A stretch of 64,000 bases of DNA, taken from the NCBI GenBank assembly GCA_036266075.1, contig DATANV010000025.1, positions 1-64,000 on the forward strand. Reading direction: 5' to 3'. This document shows positions 49,737 to 57,769 of the stretch, in pieces; position 1 is the stretch's first letter, and the number at the start of each line of letters is the position of its first letter. Made by a program: the position numbers and the translations under genes. This DNA is from VRUE01 sp036266075. GTDB lineage: Bacteria; Actinomycetota; Thermoleophilia; Solirubrobacterales; 70-9. Below the pieces are notes generated by a model, which did not search any database, was not told the origin of the DNA, and saw only the letters and a program-made list of their open reading frames with translations.

Positions 49737-49857
49737 GACGGGGTCTGGCGCTTCGCATTTCGGCGTCCTCGGTCGCTCGGCTGCGGGTCACGCACATGAG
49801 TGCGCTTCCCTTGCCTCCCTCCCTGCGTCCTTGAACTGCTTGGCCAGACCCCGTCTC
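49735..49857. repeat. Inverted-repeat element 1 (14-bp arms, 123 bp)
   Basis: GAGACGGGGTCTGG (49735-49748) is perfectly complementary to CCAGACCCCGTCTC (49844-49857). An inner hairpin CGCAC-ATGA-GTGCG lies between them. The element fills the gap between paralogue E and the convergent gene at 49856, overlapping both stop codons by a few bases. It may be a small mobile (MITE/REP-like) element, a structured terminator, or both. Confidence 0.6.
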
Positions 49858-50233
49858 AACTTTTGATGGCTTGTTCGGCTGCGCGCCAGAGATCGGGTAC
49901 GGCGCTCTCTCGGCCCTCGGCGTGGCATCGGGCGGAAGCCGCGATCAGGTCGGCTATGACCTCGACCGCGGCGACGTCGCCGCTTGCGGCGAGGCGCTCG
50001 ATGCCGAGGGCGTAGAGGTAGTCGCCGGCCAGCAGGGCGAGGTCGTCGTCCTGACCGGCGAGCAGTCGCGACTCGCCGTAATGCAGCAGGTAGCCCTCGC
50101 GGACCGACTCGACGACGGGCGCGCGTTCGCCACGGGGACCGGACGGCTCGTGGATAGCTCCCACCACATGCGGCGAGATCGGCGTGTCCTCCCGGCGCAG
50201 CTGCTCGGCGAGATCCTTCAGCGGGCCGGTCAC
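49856..50233 (-). CDS. Small helical protein downstream of hemL (unknown)
   Basis: The 125-residue protein is predicted mostly helical, with DLALLAGDYLYALGIERLAASGD in the centre. That stretch resembles the LLAGDYLxARAxELLA pattern of polyprenyl synthase-type regulatory subunits, but no aspartate-rich motif is present. I do not assign a function. GTG 50233 overlaps the hemL stop (GTGA), so it is translated with the heme genes. It is the last gene of the hemB-ahbAB-hemL unit and its end touches inverted-repeat element 1. Confidence 0.65.
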   Translation of the reverse strand: MTGPLKDLAEQLRREDTPISPHVVGAIHEPSGPRGERAPVVESVREGYLLHYGESRLLAGQDDDLALLAGDYLYALGIERLAASGDVAAVEVIADLIAASARCHAEGRESAVPDLWRAAEQAIKS

Positions 50234-51498
50234 GCCAACGCCTCCTCCAACGACTCCGTTGCCGCCTCGAGGGTACGATCGATCGCCGCCTCGTCGTGGG
50301 CGAGGGAGACGAACCAGGCCTCGAACTGCGAGGGGGGCGGGTATACCCCTCGCTCCAGCATCGCCCGGCAGAAACGGGCGTGGGCATCGAGGTCACAGGC
50401 GGAGGCGCCAGCGAAATCGGTCACCGGGGCTGCCCTGAAGAAGAGGGTGAGCACCCCCGGCGCCGAGGCGATCTGCAGCGGGCGCTGTACCGCCAACTCG
50501 GCGAGGCCGGCGGCGAGGCGGTCGGTCAGCTCTTCGAGCCGGGCGTAGGCGGCGGCATCCAGCTGTCGCAGGGTCGCCAGGCCGGCGGCCATCGCCAACG
50601 GGTTGCCGGAGAGCGTGCCCGCCTGGTAGACGTCGCCCGCCGGCGCGATCCGCTCCATCGTCTCCACCGGACCGCCGAAGGCCGCCGCCGGCAGGCCGCC
50701 GCCGATCACCTTGCCAAGCACGGTCAGATCGGGCTCGACCCCGTACAGCCCCTGCGCGCCGCCGGAGCCGACCCGGAAACCGGTGATCACCTCGTCGAAG
50801 ACCAGCAGCGCCCCCGCCTCGCGGGTCGCTGCGCGGAGGAACGGGAGGAAGCCGGCGGCAGGCGGGACGACGCCCATGTTGGCGGCGATCGGCTCCGCCA
50901 GCAGCGCCGCGACGGAGTGCTCTTCGAGGACGCGTGAGACCGCCTCGCGGTCGTTCCAGGGGACGACGATCGTGCCAGCGGCCTGCGCGGCGGTGATGCC
51001 TGGGCTGCCGGGGATGGCAAGTGTCGCGATCCCCGAGCCGGCGTCGGCCAGCAGGCCGTCGGAGTGACCGTGGTAGGCGCCGGCGAACTTGACGACGACC
51101 TCACGACCGGTGACGGCGCGGGCGAGGCGAACGGCGGCCATCGCCGCCTCGGTGCCGGAGCTGGTCATGCGCAGCATCTCCACGGAAGGGACGCGGCGGG
51201 CGACCTCCTCGGCCAGCTCCACCTCGGCCGCCGTGGCGGCGCCGTAGCTGGTGCCACGAGTGGCGGCGTCAGAGACCGCCTCGACGATCGCCGGGTCGGC
51301 GTGACCGAGGATCAGCGGCCCCCACGAGCAGACCCAGTCGACGTAGCGGTTGCCATCGACGTCAACCAGCTCGCAGCCCTCGCCGCGCTCGACGAAGACG
51401 GGGTCGCGGTCGATCTGCCGCATCGCCCGCACCGGGCTATTCACCCCGCCGGGGAGAACCTTCAGCGCCCGCCGGTACAGCTCGGAGGATCGGGGCAC
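50230..51498 (-). CDS. hemL: Glutamate-1-semialdehyde 2,1-aminomutase
   Basis: HemL is a PLP enzyme that turns glutamate-1-semialdehyde into 5-aminolevulinate, the first tetrapyrrole precursor. The 422-residue protein starts SSELYRRALKVLPGGVNSPVRAM. It has the family runs YVDWVCSWGPLILGHA, SSGTEAAMAAVRLARA, GAYHGHSDGLL, FDEVITGFRVG and the PLP lysine in VLGKVIGGGLPAAAFGG. GTG 51498 overlaps the stop of the AsnC-like gene (TAGTG). The context with hemB makes the assignment secure. Confidence 0.95.
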   Translation of the reverse strand: MPRSSELYRRALKVLPGGVNSPVRAMRQIDRDPVFVERGEGCELVDVDGNRYVDWVCSWGPLILGHADPAIVEAVSDAATRGTSYGAATAAEVELAEEVARRVPSVEMLRMTSSGTEAAMAAVRLARAVTGREVVVKFAGAYHGHSDGLLADAGSGIATLAIPGSPGITAAQAAGTIVVPWNDREAVSRVLEEHSVAALLAEPIAANMGVVPPAAGFLPFLRAATREAGALLVFDEVITGFRVGSGGAQGLYGVEPDLTVLGKVIGGGLPAAAFGGPVETMERIAPAGDVYQAGTLSGNPLAMAAGLATLRQLDAAAYARLEELTDRLAAGLAELAVQRPLQIASAPGVLTLFFRAAPVTDFAGASACDLDAHARFCRAMLERGVYPPPSQFEAWFVSLAHDEAAIDRTLEAATESLEEALA

Positions 51499-52570
51499 TA
51501 CGAGTGCTCTTCTTCCCAGCCCGAGTAGTCGTCGGTGAAGTAATGGAGGCGGATCTTCTTGTACTCGGTCGAGGAGTAGAGCGTGGCGCGGTCGTCCGGG
51601 CCCATGCCGCACTCCTCGGCGATCGAGTCGAGGATCGCGTCGCACTCCTCCTTCGAGCGACCGTGGGCCATCGTGAAGACGCTGTAGGGCCAGTCCTCGT
51701 AGGTCGGCCGCTGGTAGCAGTGCGAGATGCCGCGGAAGGCGGCCATCCGCCGGCCGGTCTCCATGATCTCCCCCGCGGGCACCTTCCAGACCCCCATGCC
51801 GTTGGCCGAGAAGCCGGCGCGGCGGTGGTAGAGGATCGCCGCGACGCGGCGCAGCAGCTTGCGATCGACCATTCCGCGCAGGCGCTCGAGCAGCTCCTCG
51901 GTCGGGATCCCGAGCTCGGCGGCGGCCTCGTCGTAGGGCCGCTCGACCGCCGCCATCGGCCCCTGCAGAGCGCGGATCGTCGCGACGTCGGTCTCGTCGT
52001 AGGGCTGCGGCTCCAGCTCACGCGGCGGTGCCGCCTCGACGGCCGCAGCGAGGGCATCGGTGCCCTTCTCCATCTCCAGGTTCATGTTGATCTTGAAGAG
52101 GGTCAGGGTCGGCAGCTGGCGCATCGACTCGGCGCCGGTCTCCTCCATCAGGGCCCGCAACGTGCCCTCCATGCCCAGCACGGAGTCGGGTGGCACGGCG
52201 ATCGTGAACCATAGGTTGAAGTCGTGGGTGCGCAGGTAATTGTGGGAGACGCCCGGGTGGGCGTTGACCGCCGCGGCGGCCCGCTGGGGATGCTCGGAGT
52301 CGACTTTGGCGGCGACGAGCATCGACTCGTAGCCGAGGGCGCGCGTGTCGAAGATCGGCGTGATCTCGCGGATGATCCGGCCATCGAGCAGGCGGCGGGT
52401 GCGGGCGAGCAGGTCGTCCAACTCGAGCTCGGCCTCGGAGGCGAGCAGGGCGAAGGGCTCGGCGTCGAGCGGGAAGCTCGACTGCAGCAGGTTCATCAGC
52501 CGCTTGTCGGTCTCGTCGAGCGGGATCGCAGCGCCGTCCTTGCGGCTGCGCGCCTTCGACTTGGGGACCT

Positions 52571-52583
<13 letters not shown>
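51498..52583 (-). CDS. Fused siroheme-decarboxylase-like protein (AhbA-AhbB type, two AsnC/Lrp-like modules)
   Basis: The 361-residue protein contains two tandem AsnC-like modules. Module 1 (about 20-170) has GVSHNYLRTHDFNLWFTI. Module 2 (about 195-355) has ISHCYQRPTYEDWPYSVFTMAHG and LYSSTEYKKIRLHYF. These match the signature segments of siroheme decarboxylases AhbA/AhbB and of NirD/L/G/H, which remove two carboxyl groups from siroheme. The proteins normally work as separate subunits; here they are one chain. A transcription-regulator role is less likely, because it lies between hemB and hemL with 13-nt and TAGTG overlaps. Activity is inferred from the motifs. Confidence 0.8.
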
Positions 52584-53542
<959 letters not shown>

Positions 53543-53550
53543 CGGATGCG

Positions 53551-53556
53551 AGTTTA
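53551..53556 (-). promoter_or_regulatory. -10 box TAAACT of the hemB operon
   Basis: On the minus strand TAAACT is followed by eight bases and the hemB ATG at 53542. It borders directly on the left arm of inverted-repeat element 2, so the -35 region lies inside that arm. Confidence 0.45.
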
Positions 53557-53652
53557 GGGGAGGGATGGGGACACCCCCGCCCGGACAATCGTCGGTCCAA
53601 TTGGACCGACGATTTGAGTATCCGCCCGTTCAGGGTGTCCCCATCCCTCCCC
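53557..53652. repeat. Inverted-repeat element 2 with nested 28-bp palindrome
   Basis: The outer arms 53557-53576 and 53633-53652 are perfect 20-bp inverted repeats (core GGGATGGGGACACCC). The centre, 53587-53614, is a perfect 28-bp palindrome (half-site AATCGTCGGTCCAA). CCGCCCG appears as a direct repeat between the arms and the centre. The element lies between the divergent hemB and ABC genes and covers the -35 regions of both. It may be a shared operator or a REP/MITE-like element. Confidence 0.75.
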
Positions 53653-53662
53653 CACCCATCGG

Positions 53663-53668
53663 TAGCGT
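53663..53668 (+). promoter_or_regulatory. -10 box TAGCGT of the ABC exporter genes
   Basis: TAGCGT is followed by eight bases and the ATG at 53677. The expected -35 position (about 53640-53645) falls in the right arm of inverted-repeat element 2. Confidence 0.45.
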
Positions 53669-53676
53669 TCCCCCGC

Positions 53677-54405
53677 ATGGCGGGAGCTGCGGCGGCTGCG
53701 CTCGAGACTCGCAAGCTGGTCAAGCGCTACGGCGAGCGGGAGGCGCTCCGGGGCATCGACCTCTCGGTCGAGCCGGGGGAGCTATTGGCTGTGATCGGGC
53801 CTAACGGGGCCGGGAAGACGACGCTGCTCTCGATCCTGGCGGGGATCGTCAAGCCGGACGAGGGAGAGGTCGTTTCGGCTAACGGGAACGTCGGGTGGGT
53901 GCCGCAGCAGGCGGCGCTGTACCGGCGGTTGACGGTGGAGGAGAACCTGTTGCTGTTCGCTCGGCTGGAGGGGCACGAGGAGCCGCGGGCCTCGGTCAAG
54001 GAGATGCTGGAGTTGACCGGGCTGCGAGAGCGGCGAGGCGAGGTCGTGGCCCGCCTCTCGGGCGGCAACCAGCAGCGGATCAACATCGCGATCGGGTTGC
54101 TGGCGCGGCCCGCGGTGCTGCTGCTCGACGAGCCCAGCGTCGGCCTCGACCCACGCCAGCGGGCGCGGCTCTGGGACTTCGTCCTGGCGCTGGCCGAGCG
54201 CGGCACCACCGTCGTCTTCACGACCCACGACATCCAGGAGGCGGAGCGCTATGGGCGGCGGCTGCTGGTTCTCGCCGACGGCGAGCGGCTCTTCGACGGC
54301 GCCGCGGCCGAGTTGCGCGAGGCGCTGCGCGGCGAGGCGCCAGAGGCCGCCGACGGCGACTTCGAGACCGCCTTCGTCGCCTTCCTCCAGCACCGGGGGC
54401 ACTGA
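53677..54405 (+). CDS. ABC transporter ATP-binding protein (ABC-2 type exporter)
   Basis: The 242-residue ATPase drives the adjacent permease. It has Walker A GPNGAGKTT (41-49), Q-loop VGWVPQQAAL, signature LSGGNQQR, Walker B LLLDEPSVGLDP and the H-loop TTHD. The signature is a GGNQQR variant also seen in multidrug and lipid exporters. ATG 53677 is supported by the -10 box; a much longer upstream frame crosses inverted-repeat element 2 and is not coding. Its stop is immediately followed by the permease GTG. Confidence 0.93.
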   Translation: MAGAAAAALETRKLVKRYGEREALRGIDLSVEPGELLAVIGPNGAGKTTLLSILAGIVKPDEGEVVSANGNVGWVPQQAALYRRLTVEENLLLFARLEGHEEPRASVKEMLELTGLRERRGEVVARLSGGNQQRINIAIGLLARPAVLLLDEPSVGLDPRQRARLWDFVLALAERGTTVVFTTHDIQEAERYGRRLLVLADGERLFDGAAAELREALRGEAPEAADGDFETAFVAFLQHRGH

Positions 54406-55767
54406 GTGCCCCAGATGCGCTGGCTGCTGCTCAAGGACCTGCAGATCCTGCGTCGCTCGCCGCTGCAGGCGGCGCTCCTGATCGCCTACCCGGTGCTGAT
54501 CGCGCTGCTCGTCGGCTTCGCTATATCGCGCGAACCGGGCAAGCCGTCTGTCGCCTTCCTCAACGAAGTGCCGGAGGGGGCGAGGATCGCCGCGGGCGGG
54601 GGAACGAAGCTTCCCTCGGTCGGCGTCGAAGACAGGATCTGCGCCCGGGTCGAGTGCGTGCCGGTGGCAAGCAGGGCGGCGGCCGAGCGCAAGGTCCGCT
54701 CCGGAGAGGTGCTGGCTGCCCTGATCCTGCCGGCCGATCTGATCGACAGGCTCAACTCGCTCTCGACCCTCAACCCGCAGACGCCGGAAGTCGAAGTGCT
54801 GGTCAACGAGGAGGACCCGCTCAAGGCCCAGGTGGTCGACGACCGGATCGAATCGCTGCTCGGCCAGGCGAACCTGCTGATCGCCAAGCGGATCGCCGCC
54901 GAAGGCGGCCGCTACCTGAGCCTGGTGGTCGACGGCGGCAGCTTCGACGTGCTCGGCGCGCCGGTCGAGATCCTCGGCCTGCGTGCGGTGGCGAAGATCC
55001 TGCGGGAGCTGCGCCCGGCGGTGCCGCCCTCGCAGCGCGCGCCGCTGGACCGGGTGATCCGCTTCGCGACGCTGGCCCGCGACAACCTCGATGTCGCCTC
55101 ACCGCTGATCGACCGGCTGGCGCAGCCGATCGTCATCGACAAGCAATCGGTCAGCGCGCCGACGCCGCCGCTCGAAGTCTTCGCGATCGCCGTCGCGGCG
55201 ACGCTGACGCTGACCTTCGTCATCCTGCTTCTCGTTGCCGGCTCGCTGGCATTGGAGCGCGAGGAGAACACCTTCCCGCGGCTCACGCGCGGACTCGTCT
55301 CGCGCTCGGCGCTGCTCGGCGAGAAGGTCGGGCTGGGGATCGCCGTGGGGCTTGTCGTGACGCTGCTGATGCTGGCCGGCGTGCAGCTCTTCGTGCCGCT
55401 CGCCTGGGAGCGGATCGGACTCTGGCTGGTGGCGATCCTGCTCGGCGGTGCGGCGCTGGCGGCGGCCGGTGCGGCGCTCGGCTCAACCGCGCGCGACGTG
55501 CGCGCGGTCTCGCTGCTCGCCTTCATGGTCTCGCTGCCGATCGCCCTGCTCTCGCTCGTCCCTTCCGGCGCAGTCGGCGCCGGGCTCTACGACGCGATCC
55601 GCGCCGTCACCGCCCTCTTCCCTTTCAAGCCGACGCTGCAGGCGATGACCGCGGCACTCGATCCCGCCGGCCCCGGGATCGGCCGCCCGCTACTGCACCT
55701 GGCGGGACTGACCGTCGCCTACGGCCTGATCGCTCGCCTCGCCCTGCGCCGTTTTTCGACGGTCTGA
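54406..55767 (+). CDS. ABC-2 type transporter permease
   Basis: The 453-residue protein has one N-terminal TM (about 20-40), a large extracytoplasmic domain (about 45-255), and five to six TM segments in the C-terminal half (about 263-450). That topology is of the ABC2_membrane_3 / YhgE-like group. GTG 54406 directly abuts the ATPase stop. The substrate is unknown. The external domain has two cysteines (ICARVEC) that could form a disulfide. Confidence 0.88.
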   Translation: MPQMRWLLLKDLQILRRSPLQAALLIAYPVLIALLVGFAISREPGKPSVAFLNEVPEGARIAAGGGTKLPSVGVEDRICARVECVPVASRAAAERKVRSGEVLAALILPADLIDRLNSLSTLNPQTPEVEVLVNEEDPLKAQVVDDRIESLLGQANLLIAKRIAAEGGRYLSLVVDGGSFDVLGAPVEILGLRAVAKILRELRPAVPPSQRAPLDRVIRFATLARDNLDVASPLIDRLAQPIVIDKQSVSAPTPPLEVFAIAVAATLTLTFVILLLVAGSLALEREENTFPRLTRGLVSRSALLGEKVGLGIAVGLVVTLLMLAGVQLFVPLAWERIGLWLVAILLGGAALAAAGAALGSTARDVRAVSLLAFMVSLPIALLSLVPSGAVGAGLYDAIRAVTALFPFKPTLQAMTAALDPAGPGIGRPLLHLAGLTVAYGLIARLALRRFSTV

Positions 55768-55791
55768 GGTGGCGACGCGCCGAGGGCGGCG

Positions 55792-56511
55792 TCAAGCCTG
55801 GTGATCGGCCGCGGCGTGGTAGAGGTGCGGCGCCTTCCAGCGACTCCCCTGGCTACCCGGCGACTGGGGCGACTCCCCCGGCCCGGTCGAGTTGCCCCAG
55901 CGGCCGGGCCAGCTCTCCCAGTCAGAGTCGAAGTCCCGCCAGGCGATCGTGTCCAGAGTCAGTCCGCGGCCATCGGCCTCGTCGTCGAGCTCGGTCTGCA
56001 TCTTCCGCGGTTCGAAGTAGTTCGCGTGCGAGCCGTGAGCGACGTAGACGGTCGGCCTGCCGTCATGCCTCTCGGTCTCCCACCACCAGCGGGCGCCGCC
56101 CGACTTGTGCTGCGAGGCCGACATGCAGACCGGCGTATCGCCGCCGTAGCCAACCTGCACGAACTCCCAATCGCCCTCGTGTTCTCCGGCGAGGTAGAAC
56201 CGCTTCGGGTTGTAGAGGTACCAGAGCCAGTACTGGACCCACGTCAGGCCGCCGCCCTCGACGGTGCGCCGGTAACCCGCCCTTGCCAGATCGCCGGCCT
56301 GCAGCTCGGCCTCCTGTTTGCGCGGATCGGTCGGCAGCACCATCCGCCCCCCGTTGCTCGGCAGTGAAGCGAGGGAGATCCCCTGCTTGCGGCCTTCGCC
56401 GGGCACCTCTATTCCCTCCCCCACCCCTTCGACGCTCTCCACGGCAAGGGGGTGGTAGGCCTCGTTCGAGTGGAACTTGAAGATCGGCTCGTGCGCGCTC
56501 TCCGGGCTCAC
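55792..56511 (-). CDS. Vps62-like conserved protein (unknown)
   Basis: The 239-residue protein contains the Vps62/DUF946-like pattern EPIFKFHSNEAYHPLAVESVE, YWLWYLYNPKRFYLAGEHEGDWEFVQVGY and PTVYVAHGSHANYF. Fungal and plant members are linked to vacuolar sorting, but bacterial function is unknown. GTG 56511 is chosen because the upstream in-frame TTG at 56550 is better read as the -35 box. It is convergent with the ABC permease and divergent from ymdB. Confidence 0.75.
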   Translation of the reverse strand: MSPESAHEPIFKFHSNEAYHPLAVESVEGVGEGIEVPGEGRKQGISLASLPSNGGRMVLPTDPRKQEAELQAGDLARAGYRRTVEGGGLTWVQYWLWYLYNPKRFYLAGEHEGDWEFVQVGYGGDTPVCMSASQHKSGGARWWWETERHDGRPTVYVAHGSHANYFEPRKMQTELDDEADGRGLTLDTIAWRDFDSDWESWPGRWGNSTGPGESPQSPGSQGSRWKAPHLYHAAADHQA

Positions 56512-56523
56512 AGTCCGGCCGAA

Positions 56524-56550
56524 CTTATAACTCGGACGATGTGAGTGCAA
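56524..56550 (-). promoter_or_regulatory. Promoter of the Vps62-like gene
   Basis: On the minus strand TTGCAC (56545-56550) and TATAAG (56524-56529) are spaced by 15 bases, slightly shorter than ideal. Transcription would start about 56517, five bases before the GTG at 56511. Confidence 0.45.
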
Positions 56551-56594
56551 GCCATGGCCAGTGCCCGGATCCCGCTGCGGGGATCGGATCGGGG

Positions 56595-56600
56595 TAGGGT
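56595..56600 (+). promoter_or_regulatory. -10 box TAGGGT of ymdB (leaderless type)
   Basis: TAGGGT is followed by six bases (GCGGCG) and the ATG at 56607. It is the same hexamer and spacing as at otsA. Confidence 0.5.
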
Positions 56601-56606
56601 GCGGCG

Positions 56607-57377
56607 ATGCGGGTGCTGTTCATCGGCGACGTGGTCGGCGGCCCCGGCCGGCGGGGCCTGAAAGCGGTGCTGCCCGAGCTGCGCAAGCTGCACGGGGCAG
56701 ACCTCGTCGTGGTCAACGGCGAGAACTCGGCGGGCGGGATGGGGATCACCGAGAAGACCGCGAGGGCAATCCGCGATGCCGGCGCGGACGTGATCACCAC
56801 CGGCAACCACGTCTACCGCCACCGCGAGGCCTACGACTTCCTCGACCGCGACGAGCGGGTGCTGCGTCCGGCCAACTATCCGCACGCCAACCCGGGCCAC
56901 GGCCACGTCGTCGTCGAGGCGGATGGGGTGCGGGTCGGTGTCGTCAACCTCAGCGGCGCGGTCGGGCTGCAGGTCGCCCGCTCGCCCTTCCACGAGGTCG
57001 ACGCGATCCTCGAGCGGATCGAGGCCGACTGCGTGGTCGTCGACTTCCACGCCGAAGTGAGCAGCGAGAAGGTGGCGATGGGTTGGCACCTCGACGGCCG
57101 CGTCGCCGCCGTCTTCGGCACCCACACCCACGTTCCGACCGCCGACGCGCGCGTCCTTCCCGCCGGCACCGCCCACGTCTCCGACGTCGGCATGACCGGC
57201 TCGCGGACCAGCGTGCTGGGGGTCAAGCCCGAGCAGGCACTGGCGGCGCTGATCACGCAGATGCCGGTGCGCTTCGAAACCGCCGAGGAGGACGTCTGGG
57301 TAATGGGCGCCCTGGTCGAGGTCAACTCGCATGGGTTGGCCGACTCGATCGAGCAGGTGATGGTCCCCGCCCCCTGA
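56607..57377 (+). CDS. ymdB: YmdB-family metallophosphodiesterase
   Basis: YmdB-type enzymes (TIGR00282) hydrolyse cyclic nucleotides and affect RNA turnover and biofilm fate in Bacillus. The 256-residue protein has the metal-binding motifs GD8-VVG, NGENSAGG, TTGNHVY, DFHAEVSSEK and GTHTHVPTAD, all intact. The length is typical. ATG 56607 is supported by its -10 box. The name follows Bacillus; the physiological substrate here is unknown. Confidence 0.92.
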   Translation: MRVLFIGDVVGGPGRRGLKAVLPELRKLHGADLVVVNGENSAGGMGITEKTARAIRDAGADVITTGNHVYRHREAYDFLDRDERVLRPANYPHANPGHGHVVVEADGVRVGVVNLSGAVGLQVARSPFHEVDAILERIEADCVVVDFHAEVSSEKVAMGWHLDGRVAAVFGTHTHVPTADARVLPAGTAHVSDVGMTGSRTSVLGVKPEQALAALITQMPVRFETAEEDVWVMGALVEVNSHGLADSIEQVMVPAP

Positions 57378-57398
57378 GGCCGAGGCGCAGGGCCCCGC

Positions 57399-57713
57399 CT
57401 AGAGCTGCGTTGCCACGACGCTGGCGAAGCCAACCACGAGGGTGACGATCACGCCGCCGCCGAGTTGGAGCATGGTGCGGTGAATCGTCCTGTGTAGGTC
57501 GTCGATCCGGTCTTCGACGCGTTCGAAGCGGCGGTTGGTTTCCTCCCTGAGGACACGGATGTCCTCGTGAACGCGCCGGAACTCTTCGTGGACCCGACCG
57601 AACTCCTCATGGATCCGGCCGAATTCCTCGTTCATCCGGCCGAATTCCTCGTTCATCCGGTTGAACCCATCGTCCAGCCTCGCGTCGGTCCAGCTCTCCC
57701 TCATCGCCTCCAT
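57399..57713 (-). CDS. Coiled-coil membrane-anchored protein with heptad repeats
   Basis: The 104-residue protein has about five 7-residue repeats of the type RMNEEFG / RIHEEFG / RVHEEFR (residues about 19-55) and then an Arg/Asp-rich helix. One C-terminal TM helix (about 83-101) ends at the C-terminus. In DNA these repeats appear as 21-bp units. The shape suggests a tail-anchored oligomer. ATG 57713 is preceded by TAAGCT-N6. No function is assigned; similar coiled-coil tail-anchored proteins are common. Confidence 0.7.
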   Translation of the reverse strand: MEAMRESWTDARLDDGFNRMNEEFGRMNEEFGRIHEEFGRVHEEFRRVHEDIRVLREETNRRFERVEDRIDDLHRTIHRTMLQLGGGVIVTLVVGFASVVATQL

Positions 57714-57719
57714 TCTTGC

Positions 57720-57725
57720 AGCTTA
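57720..57725 (-). promoter_or_regulatory. -10 box TAAGCT of the coiled-coil gene (leaderless type)
   Basis: On the minus strand TAAGCT is followed by six bases (GCAAGA) and the ATG at 57713. Confidence 0.45.
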
Positions 57726-57769
57726 AAAGCTTCGGCTGCGCAGATGGTGCGTGCAATGCAAATCTTCGG

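Noticed and set aside
49788..50396. Minus-strand open frame beginning in the hemL 3' end and running through inverted-repeat element 1
   Set aside because: It is out of frame with hemL and with the gene at 49856-50233, both of which have better start signals and composition.
53895..56480. An 861-codon open frame on the plus strand
   Set aside because: It is out of register with the ABC ATPase and permease genes and antisense to the Vps62-like gene. Its composition is Arg/Ala/Pro-rich with no domain, typical of shadows in GC-rich DNA.
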